From positions 310,001 to 374,000 of the forward strand of contig JAFEBO010000012.1 in assembly GCA_018242625.1 (NCBI GenBank): DNA of 64,000 nt, read 5' to 3'. The notes beneath the pieces were generated by a model. The model was not told the DNA's origin. It saw only the letters and a program-made list of their open reading frames with translations, and did no database searches. Positions 35,247 to 42,138 of this stretch are shown here, piece by piece (the stretch's first letter is position 1; every line of letters begins with the position of its first letter). This DNA is from Planctomycetota bacterium (lineage in GTDB: Bacteria; Planctomycetota; Phycisphaerae; Phycisphaerales; UBA1924). The translations under genes were made by a program, and so were the position numbers.

Positions 35247-36008
35247 TCAGAACCCGACGGTCAGCGTCTTGCGGAGTTCCAGCTGCCGGTGGTAAATCTC
35301 GGCAATGGAATCATCAAACGAGGCGTCATCCTCGGGTCCGGAAGATTCCTTGGGATTCAGATCAAGGCCATTTCGCTTTGCCTCCGTCAGTTCTTCCTCA
35401 GTGAAGCTGTACGTCATGATGACCTCGCCCAGCCTGCGCCGCAGCGATTCTCGAACCTTCGCCAGCCGGCGGCTCACTGTCGGCTCGCTGATCCCAAGCG
35501 CTTCCGCGACTTCCTTGCCCGGTTTGCACTCCAAGACCCGCATGGAATAGATCGCAAAGTCGGTAAAATCGCTCTCTTTCTGCACCATCCTGATCGCCGC
35601 TTCGACTTTGGCCCGAAAAACGGCGGCCTCGTACACCTCGTCCGCACCGAGCGCCGATCGAGCCGCCGCCATCCAGGACTCGTCGAATTCCCCGGTCTTC
35701 TTGCCGCTGCCCCGCTTGAGCGCCCCGCGCCGGTCCATCTCATCGCCAAGGACGTGCTTGGCGATCGCAAGGAGCCAGGTCGAAAAACGGGCTCCCTTTC
35801 GCGGGTCGTACCGGTCGATCGAATCCGACAGGGCGGCGAGCGTCTCCTGCGACAGATCCTTCACGGTCTCGGGCCCGATGCGTCCCTTACCCCACTTGGT
35901 CAACTGGGCCCGGAGCACGGGACCAAAGGTTTCCCAGAGCTCGTACCACGCCGCCTGGTCGTTGGCCCTGAGCCGGTCAACAAAGCCTGTTGTGAGCGAG
36001 TTGAGCAT
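35247..36008 (-). CDS. ECF-type RNA polymerase sigma factor
   Basis: The 253-residue sigma70-family protein has region 2 (AWYELWETFGPVLRAQLTKW ... DLSQETLAALSDSIDRYDPR ... GARFSTWLLAIAKHVLGDEM) and a region 4 helix-turn-helix (PGKEVAEALGISEPTVSRRL). No region 3 is visible, which places it among ECF-type factors. A C-terminal extension of about 60 acidic residues (FTEEELTEAKRNGLDLN onward) follows region 4 and may be a regulatory tail. It sits just upstream of a Ser/Thr kinase gene on the same strand. The start ATG has AAAGGG only three bases upstream. Confidence 0.87.
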   Translation of the reverse strand: MLNSLTTGFVDRLRANDQAAWYELWETFGPVLRAQLTKWGKGRIGPETVKDLSQETLAALSDSIDRYDPRKGARFSTWLLAIAKHVLGDEMDRRGALKRGSGKKTGEFDESWMAAARSALGADEVYEAAVFRAKVEAAIRMVQKESDFTDFAIYSMRVLECKPGKEVAEALGISEPTVSRRLAKVRESLRRRLGEVIMTYSFTEEELTEAKRNGLDLNPKESSGPEDDASFDDSIAEIYHRQLELRKTLTVGF

Positions 36009-36300
36009 GAGCCCTTTGTTGTCGGTTTGAATGCCGGCCGATTTCTGCCCGCCACGGACTCCGTTATTTTATCAGCCATATCGCGGGAAAAGACGACGAA
36101 TCGGCCCGAATCAGCGCTACCGGCGCTCAGTCAGCGGGCAATCGCAGCTTTCCGGACCGCGCGGCGGATTCCGCGCAAATTGTTCTCCGGATGTGAAATT
36201 CGAGCGGGCCGACTCCCAAGAAGGTGTTGCGGGACCTCATCCCGCCCGACACGCCCGGAATGCGGGTCGGGGGCACCAACCCACTAAGGGAGGCTCGGCC

Positions 36301-37305
36301 ATGTGCTTCGTCAAAGGACTCGTTCGTTTCGGTTTGATCGCCGGCCTGGTTGCCGGGGCCGGCCTTGTGATCGCCGGTCCGGATCGTGCCATCGCTCTGC
36401 TCACGCAGACCCGCGACTCGATCCACGGCCAGATCGACAAGTGTGTGAAGGACCCGGTGGCGCTGCGGTCTCAGCTCCGAAAGCTCGAGGGTCAGTACCC
36501 GGCCCGCATCGCGGAAGTCCGGGGCGACCTTGCCGAATTGCGGACGCAGATCGGTCAGCTCAACCGCGACCACGATGTGAATCAGCGTGCGGCAGAACTC
36601 GCCTCGGCCGACCTGTCCTCGCTCCGCGCGATGGTCGCCAAGGCCGAGAATCTCCGTTCGAGCGCCACGGGCGTCTACACCTCGGGCTCCGACGCCAACG
36701 CCCCTGTCTTCGCCGTCCGCTTTGCGGGTGAAACGCTCGGTATTGACCAGGCCTATGCCAAGGTGACCGCGGTCGAGCAGCACGCCGCCGCCTTCACCAA
36801 CCGCGTCGCGGACATCGAACGCGACCTGGGCTACCTCACCCAGCAGGAAAGCCGTCTGGCGACATTGCTGGACCAGCTCGAGACCGAGCAGGGTCAATTC
36901 CAGAGCCAGCTCTGGCAGCTCGATCGTCAGGTCGATGCCATCGCCCGCAACGACCGCATGATCGAAATGATGAGCAAGCGTCAGGCGACCATCGACAAGC
37001 ACAGCCGTTACCGCGCCGAGAGCCTGGACCAGGTCAACGTCCGTGTGGCCGATATCCGCGCCCGGCAGGAAGCGCAGCTTGAATCTCTGGCCAGGACCAC
37101 AACGGTCAACAGTTACGAGAACAGGGCCCGGGTTGAACTCGATGGACGCGTCCCGACCGCGAAAGTCAACTCCATGCCCAAGGCCAAGGTCCCTGTCATC
37201 GAGGTCAAGCCCGAGGACGTAAAGAACCTCCCGGCGACCAAGCCCAGCGAGACTTCGGCCAGCGTCGGCAGCCCCTCACCCAATTTCGCGCTCGGCAACC
37301 GCTAA
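36301..37305 (+). CDS. Membrane-anchored or exported coiled-coil protein
   Basis: The 334-residue protein starts with a hydrophobic segment (MCFVKGLVRFGLIAGLVAGA). Long heptad-rich helices follow: about residues 45-100 (LRKLEGQYPARIAEVRGDLA), and 160-270 (FTNRVADIERDLGYLTQQES and following). A Lys/Pro-rich tail (KAKVPVIEVKPEDVKNLPAT) ends it. I do not recognise the family; the layout resembles envelope or PspA-like coiled-coil proteins. GGGAGG lies upstream of the ATG. It is monocistronic, with a good terminator after it, and lies just before mreBCD. The preceding 292 bp (36009-36300) hold only GC-rich hairpins and the divergent promoter region. Confidence 0.65.
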   Translation: MCFVKGLVRFGLIAGLVAGAGLVIAGPDRAIALLTQTRDSIHGQIDKCVKDPVALRSQLRKLEGQYPARIAEVRGDLAELRTQIGQLNRDHDVNQRAAELASADLSSLRAMVAKAENLRSSATGVYTSGSDANAPVFAVRFAGETLGIDQAYAKVTAVEQHAAAFTNRVADIERDLGYLTQQESRLATLLDQLETEQGQFQSQLWQLDRQVDAIARNDRMIEMMSKRQATIDKHSRYRAESLDQVNVRVADIRARQEAQLESLARTTTVNSYENRARVELDGRVPTAKVNSMPKAKVPVIEVKPEDVKNLPATKPSETSASVGSPSPNFALGNR

Positions 37306-37328
37306 AGCACTTTTCGAGACACCACATG

Positions 37329-37357
37329 ACCCCCGGAGGCACTTCCGGGGGTCTTTC
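37329..37357 (+). terminator. Rho-independent terminator after the coiled-coil gene
   Basis: A 9-bp stem ACCCCCGGA/TCCGGGGGT (37329-37337 with 37344-37352) with a 6-base loop is followed by CTTTCT. It starts 24 nt after the stop codon. Confidence 0.75.
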
Positions 37358-37450
37358 TCATTGGCAAAGCCAATCCGGGGCCTGCGGGGCCGCTTTGGAC
37401 TGCAAGCCCCGCCCTGCCCCTTTCGTGCAAGGCCTTTCACCGTCGATGGT

Positions 37451-37478
37451 TTGGAGTGCCGATAATGTGTGGTAGATT
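37451..37478 (+). promoter_or_regulatory. Candidate mreB promoter
   Basis: TTGGAG (37451-37456), a 16-nt spacer and TAGATT (37473-37478) lie 86 nt upstream of the mreB start. A second possible -10, GATAAT, is at 37461-37466. The leader contains a short hairpin, GGGACT/AGTCCC. Confidence 0.3.
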
Positions 37479-37564
37479 TGTTGTCCCGGGCCTCTGGTCC
37501 GGGGACTATTCGGGACTGGAAGTCCCTGAACAGAAGAACTCCATTCGCCGGAGGCGAAGTACGC

Positions 37565-38617
37565 GTGCCAATCTTTGATCGACTACTCGGCCTGTTCAGC
37601 GTGGACATGGGGATTGACCTCGGGACGTGCAACACCCTCGTGGCCGTGCGTGGGCAGGGAATCGTTCTGAACGAACCCAGCGTCGTCGCCGTCATCAAGG
37701 GCACCAACACCGTTCTTCACAATGGCGAAGCGGTCGGCTGGAAGGCCAAGGAGATGCTCGGCAAAACGCCCGGCAGCATCACTGCCGTCCGCCCGCTGAA
37801 GGATGGCGTAATCAGCGATTTCGAAATAACCGAGGCCATGCTCGGCTATTTCATCCGAAAGGTGAACGGCAAGAGCAAGATCTTCGGACCGCGCGTGGTC
37901 ATCTCGATCCCTTCGGGCATCACGGAAGTTGAAAAACAGGCGGTCTTCCAGAGCGCGGAGAACGCGGGCGCCCGCCGCATTTACCTGGTCGAAGAGCCCC
38001 TCGCGGCCGCCATCGGCGCCGGTCTTCCATTCACAGAGCCAACCGGAACGATGATCGTCGACATCGGCGGCGGCACCACCGAGGTCGCAATCCTCTCGCT
38101 CGGCGGCCTCGCGACCTGTGAATCCGTGCGCGTCGCAGGCGACGACATGGACGAAGCGATCATCAATCACATGAAGCGCACGTACAACATGATGATCGGC
38201 GAGCAGACCGCGGAGCGCATCAAGATCGAGATCGGGAGCGCCTCGCCTCTCCAGCCCGAAACAACCATGGAAGTGCGCGGGCGCGACATGATCAGCGGCC
38301 TGCCCCGCAAGACGGTCGTCACAAGCGAGGAAATTCGCGAGTCGCTCCAGGAACCCGTGACCGCGATCATCGAAGCGGTCACACGCACTCTGGAAAAGGC
38401 CGAGCCGGAACTGGCGGCGGACCTCGTCGAAAACGGGATCACCATGGCCGGGGGCGGTTCGCTGCTGCGGGGCCTGCCCCAGGTGGTCCAGAAGGCGACA
38501 GGTCTGGCAACACGGCTGGCCGAAGACCCGCTGACTTGTGTCGCACGCGGCACCGCGGTCTACCTTGAGAACATGGACGTCTGGAAGGATTCCCTCGAGG
38601 ACAACATGTCCCGCTAG
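37565..38617 (+). CDS. mreB: Rod shape-determining protein MreB
   Basis: The 350-residue bacterial actin homologue forms filaments that guide lateral cell-wall synthesis. Nucleotide-binding motifs are MGIDLGTCNTLVAVRGQGI (phosphate 1), VVISIPSGITEVEKQAV, LVEEPLAAAIGAGLP, TMIVDIGGGTTEVAILSLGG (phosphate 2) and ITMAGGGSLLRGLPQVV (adenosine). The GTG at 37565 has GGAGG nine bases upstream and gives VPIFDRLLGLFS, a membrane-targeting amphipathic start; the frame's upstream extension is not conserved. It is followed by mreC and mreD. Confidence 0.96.
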   Translation: MPIFDRLLGLFSVDMGIDLGTCNTLVAVRGQGIVLNEPSVVAVIKGTNTVLHNGEAVGWKAKEMLGKTPGSITAVRPLKDGVISDFEITEAMLGYFIRKVNGKSKIFGPRVVISIPSGITEVEKQAVFQSAENAGARRIYLVEEPLAAAIGAGLPFTEPTGTMIVDIGGGTTEVAILSLGGLATCESVRVAGDDMDEAIINHMKRTYNMMIGEQTAERIKIEIGSASPLQPETTMEVRGRDMISGLPRKTVVTSEEIRESLQEPVTAIIEAVTRTLEKAEPELAADLVENGITMAGGGSLLRGLPQVVQKATGLATRLAEDPLTCVARGTAVYLENMDVWKDSLEDNMSR

Positions 38618-38727
38618 TCGTGGCGTGAATCAGCAGCGGGTATGCACCTGCTGGTCAGCGTCAGGTGGACGGGAGTGGGCGTGCCGGAACGGAGTCCGGC
38701 GGAATCACGGAGATCTTGACAGGGAGC

Positions 38728-39612
38728 ATGTCGAGACTGCCGCCACAATCCGGAACTGGAAGGCTATTCATGCCGGGGATTGTCCTCGGTCTGATAGTTC
38801 TGAGCCTGCTTCCATTGCAGTGGATCCGCTGGATGGGCACGTTCGGAAATCTCACGACGATCTTTTTTACTCCCGGCAGTGCCCCGGTCTCGGCGGCAAT
38901 CCGATTCCTGATGCCGGCCAGAAAAAACGCGGGCGAGAGCGATTCCGAGCGGAATTACCGCGAACTCGGAGAATACTGGAAGACTCTGGCACTGCAGCAC
39001 GAACGCGAGATCGACCAGCTCCGCAGACAGATCGAGGAACTGCAACGCGGGCTTGCGGCGTCCCCCGATCAGCCGGCGCTCCGGCAGCTGATTGCGCCCG
39101 TTGTGGGAACCTCTTCGGACCTCTCCAGCGGCCTGTTGCGCGTCCGGGCGGATGAAAAACGCGGCGTCACCGATGGCACGGTGGCGGTCTCGGGCGGGCT
39201 CCAGATCATCGGGCGGGTTGCCTCGGTCTCCGGCCCCACCGCGCTTATTCTGCCCATCACAGCACGCAGCGCCGGGAAGGTCTCCGCCCGGGTGATGCTC
39301 GACGAATCAACCAGTTCGAGCCTGCGCTGCCTCCTCGAGCCCACCGGCGACGGAAGGTTGCGCGGCCAGGTTGAGTCGCCTGAAGGTCCGGACGGCTTCA
39401 AGCCGCCGGCGGTTGGGTTTACGGTCCGGCTGGACGATCCCCGCTGGCCAAGAAACGCCCAGATGCTCATCGTGGGGCGCGTGGAAACCGTGGAGACCGA
39501 TCCCTCAAGCCCGCTGCGAAAAGTCATCACGGTGATTCCGACATTGCCCGTCGACCGTGTCAGCGAGGTCACCCTGCGCATCGTCGGCGAAGAAGGGGGA
39601 GGCTCCAGGTGA
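38728..39612 (+). CDS. mreC: Rod shape-determining protein MreC
   Basis: The 294-residue protein has one N-terminal transmembrane helix (PGIVLGLIVLSLLPLQWIRW), a coiled coil (LALQHEREIDQLRRQIEELQ) and periplasmic beta domains with SGLLRVRADEKRGVTDGTVAV, GRVASVSGPTALILPIT and the closing EVTLRIVGE. MreC links cytosolic MreB to penicillin-binding proteins. The start is uncertain: ATG at 38728 has AGGGAG only one base away, while ATG at 38770, just before the helix, has GGAAGG at a better distance. mreD overlaps its stop as GTGA. Confidence 0.85.
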   Translation: MSRLPPQSGTGRLFMPGIVLGLIVLSLLPLQWIRWMGTFGNLTTIFFTPGSAPVSAAIRFLMPARKNAGESDSERNYRELGEYWKTLALQHEREIDQLRRQIEELQRGLAASPDQPALRQLIAPVVGTSSDLSSGLLRVRADEKRGVTDGTVAVSGGLQIIGRVASVSGPTALILPITARSAGKVSARVMLDESTSSSLRCLLEPTGDGRLRGQVESPEGPDGFKPPAVGFTVRLDDPRWPRNAQMLIVGRVETVETDPSSPLRKVITVIPTLPVDRVSEVTLRIVGEEGGGSR

Positions 39613-40175
39613 ATCTGATCGCCGTCGCCGTTGCCGGGTACGTGGCCTTCTCACTCGAGCTGGGCCTGCGGAACAGCTTCGCGATCGGGGGCGGCATTGC
39701 GCCAAGCTTTGTCTTTGTTCTCTGCACCATCCTGGCCATCGGAGCGCCGGGATCGCTCGTCCTGTGGATCTGCCTGGTCTTCGGAGTCCTCACGGATCTG
39801 ACCTGGCCCCACGAAGTCCTCAGCGGTGAACCGGTGACAATCGTGGGCCCCTACGCAATTGGTTACCTTATTGCCGGCCAGTTCATTCTCGCTCTGCGAT
39901 CCCAGATCATCAAGCGCAATCCGCTCTCGGTCGGCTTCATGTGCATGACGGGGTACTTCGTGGCGCAGACCGTGGTTGTCGCGATCTATACCTTCCGATG
40001 GATCTACACCCCCACCATGCCGTGGGAGCCGACGCACCAGCTTCTGCAGAGGGTTCTGGCGGCGGTCTACACCGGCATTCTCGGAGTCCTCATTGGATTC
40101 CTTGCTCAGGCCCTGAGCGCGGCGCTTGGAATCCAGCCTCCGCAGCAACGCCGCTCGACCAGGCCCATTTACTGA
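39609..40175 (+). CDS. mreD: Rod shape-determining protein MreD
   Basis: The 188-residue integral membrane protein has about five transmembrane helices: LIAVAVAGYVAFSLELGL, SFVFVLCTILAIGAPGSLVL, IVGPYAIGYLIAGQFILALR and later ones. Sequence similarity among MreD proteins is low, so the call rests on topology, size and position. It begins with a GTG overlapping the mreC stop, which implies translational coupling. MreD is part of the MreBCD elongasome. Its 3' end overlaps the convergent HAD gene by 7 bp. Confidence 0.8.
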   Translation: MNLIAVAVAGYVAFSLELGLRNSFAIGGGIAPSFVFVLCTILAIGAPGSLVLWICLVFGVLTDLTWPHEVLSGEPVTIVGPYAIGYLIAGQFILALRSQIIKRNPLSVGFMCMTGYFVAQTVVVAIYTFRWIYTPTMPWEPTHQLLQRVLAAVYTGILGVLIGFLAQALSAALGIQPPQQRRSTRPIY

Positions 40176-40831
40176 ATCCCCGCCAGAATCGATTCGAGTG
40201 TGATTTCCTCGGTCGATCCCACAAAGCTGGCAACTCCGGCCGGAAACGCCGCACGGGGCAACGAATGCCCCGTCGCGATGACCCGCAATCCGGCTCCGAG
40301 GGCCGCGCGACAGCCGGTTGGAGTGTCTTCGATCGCGACACAATCCTGCGGGAGCAGCCGCAGGGCCTCTGCGGCCATTTTGTAACCCTGCGGATCGGGT
40401 TTGCTTCGGACAACATCGTCGGCGCTCACGATCGCGACAAAATGATCCGCAATGCCAAGCATGGAGAGCACCAGCTCGATCTCGTGCCGGATCGCCCCGG
40501 AGCAGACCGCGATCGGTACACGACCCGCGCTCTCACGCACAAGACGCAACGTGCCCGGGAACGGCTTCGCCTGCCCGCCGACAATCATCTCCTGAACTCG
40601 GCTCTTTTTTTCCGCGAGGAACGAAGCGTGCTCCGGCTCACTCAGCTCCCGCCCGGCCAGCCCGTACAGCACCGGAAGGCACTCGCGATCGGAAAGACCG
40701 ATGAGCCGGTTCATGTACTGCTCATGCGTGAATTCCAGCCCGCGCCCCCGGGCGCACTCGAGCAGAGCCCGCTCGTGCAGCGGCTCGGTATCCACGATCA
40801 CTCCGTCAAAGTCAAAGACGATTCCGCGCAC
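40169..40831 (-). CDS. HAD-superfamily phosphatase/phosphomutase (beta-phosphoglucomutase-like)
   Basis: The 220-residue protein has motif I FDFDGVIVDTEPLHERALLE, an all-helical cap, motif II VAVCSGAIRHEIELVL, the motif III Lys in VRSKPDPQGYKMAAEAL and motif IV CVAIEDTPTGCRAALGAG. The pattern matches subfamily IA enzymes such as beta-phosphoglucomutases and sugar-phosphate phosphatases. The exact substrate is unknown. The GTG at 40831 is preceded by AGGAG six bases upstream; the longer frame upstream has no conserved residues. Confidence 0.85.
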   Translation of the reverse strand: MRGIVFDFDGVIVDTEPLHERALLECARGRGLEFTHEQYMNRLIGLSDRECLPVLYGLAGRELSEPEHASFLAEKKSRVQEMIVGGQAKPFPGTLRLVRESAGRVPIAVCSGAIRHEIELVLSMLGIADHFVAIVSADDVVRSKPDPQGYKMAAEALRLLPQDCVAIEDTPTGCRAALGAGLRVIATGHSLPRAAFPAGVASFVGSTEEITLESILAGIQ

Positions 40832-40897
40832 GGCGACTCCTCTTTTCCCACTGTAGTTGCAGGGAGCCCGCCAGCGCGGCAGGATTTCTGCCGCCGC

Positions 40898-40903
40898 TAC
40901 ACT
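40898..40903 (+). promoter_or_regulatory. -10-like box for the GlmU-like gene
   Basis: TACACT lies 8 nt before the ATG at 40912, with no Shine-Dalgarno sequence. No convincing -35 is visible. Confidence 0.35.
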
Positions 40904-40911
40904 CTTGCCGT

Positions 40912-42126
40912 ATGACACCCGCGATCGTCTTTGATGACGGCGGCGGCCGGCTCTCCCCGCTCGCCGACCTTCGTGCCAGCTTCGATATCCGGACCGGCGC
41001 GCTCACAACGCTTGAACGCATGCGGCTCGCGTTCGACCTGGCGGTCGCCGCCCTTCGTGTCCCTCCCGATCTCGAATCGCTGGTGAGGGAGAAGCACCCC
41101 GGGCTTGCGGTGAACCAGTGGGAGGGCGCGACCGAGCCGGTACTTCTGCTCAACGGACGCTGCCCGATCAGCTACGAGCCCATAGCAAATCTTGAGGTCG
41201 GGCAGAGCGTTGTAGAGGCCTCTTCAGGTGAAATTGCCGCGGCTCTGGTATCCCCGATCGCGGCAGCTGAATTTATGAAAACCGGGGCGATCGAGGCCGC
41301 GCCCGCGGCCAGACTCCCCGGCATCGCGCTGCTCAGCCGCCCATGGCACGTGCGAACATTCCGCGACGATTGCATCGCGAGCGATCTGGAACTGCTCGCC
41401 GACGGAGAAGGACCCGACCTCCCCCAAGGCGTGATCGTTTTCGGCGACGCTGCCCTCACGATCGATCCCACTGCCCGCGTTTATCCGGGTGTGACCATCG
41501 ACCTTGAGCACGGTCCGGTCGCGATCGGTCAGGATGTCACGGTGCGGCCCGGCGTCACGCTCATTGGACCGTGCGCGCTGCTCCCCCACTGCACAGTACT
41601 CGACAAAGCGCTCATCAAGGGACAGACGGTGATCGGCCCGTACTGCAAGGTCGCGGGTGAAGTGGGCGGCACGATCTTCCAGGGCTACAGCAACAAGGCG
41701 CACGACGGCCATCTGGGCGATTCCTATGTCGGCGAATGGTCCAATCTGGGAGCCGGCACTACCAACAGCAACCTGCTCAACACGTACGGCGAGGTGATCT
41801 CGGTCGCCTCACCCGGAATGAGCAACGAGCGCACCGGGCAGCAGTTTCTCGGAGCGATCATCGGCGATCATGTCAAAACCGCGATCTGCACCCGCATCAT
41901 GACCGGCGCCGTTCTTCACTCCGGGAGCATGTTCGCCCAGACCGCCGCCGTTTCCGGGTGCGTGCCGGGCTTTACCTGGGCGACCGACGCGGGGCGAAAA
42001 CCGTTCCGTTGGGAAAAATTCCTCGAAGTCGCGACCGCGGCGATGAAAAGGCGCAAACTGCAGCCGAGCAACGCGATGATCACCCGGCTTCGTCAACTGC
42101 ATTCCGCGGCAACCGCCGCCGGCTGA
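40912..42126 (+). CDS. GlmU-like sugar nucleotidyltransferase/acyltransferase with left-handed beta-helix
   Basis: The 404-residue protein belongs to an alternative GlmU-like family. Its N-terminal part (IVFDDGGGRLSPLADLRASF, GALTTLERMRLAFDLAV) lacks the usual GxGTRM nucleotidyltransferase motif, but the C-terminal half is a hexapeptide-repeat beta-helix. Examples are TIDPTARVYPGVTIDLEHGP, VAIGQDVTVRPGVTLIGPCA and LIKGQTVIGPYCKVAGEVGG. The active-site-like region FQGYSNKAHDGHLGDSYVGE resembles the acetyltransferase loop of GlmU. It probably serves UDP-GlcNAc or related amino-sugar supply, which is inference. polA follows after 12 nt. Confidence 0.75.
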   Translation: MTPAIVFDDGGGRLSPLADLRASFDIRTGALTTLERMRLAFDLAVAALRVPPDLESLVREKHPGLAVNQWEGATEPVLLLNGRCPISYEPIANLEVGQSVVEASSGEIAAALVSPIAAAEFMKTGAIEAAPAARLPGIALLSRPWHVRTFRDDCIASDLELLADGEGPDLPQGVIVFGDAALTIDPTARVYPGVTIDLEHGPVAIGQDVTVRPGVTLIGPCALLPHCTVLDKALIKGQTVIGPYCKVAGEVGGTIFQGYSNKAHDGHLGDSYVGEWSNLGAGTTNSNLLNTYGEVISVASPGMSNERTGQQFLGAIIGDHVKTAICTRIMTGAVLHSGSMFAQTAAVSGCVPGFTWATDAGRKPFRWEKFLEVATAAMKRRKLQPSNAMITRLRQLHSAATAAG

Positions 42127-42138
42127 ACCCCGACGCCC

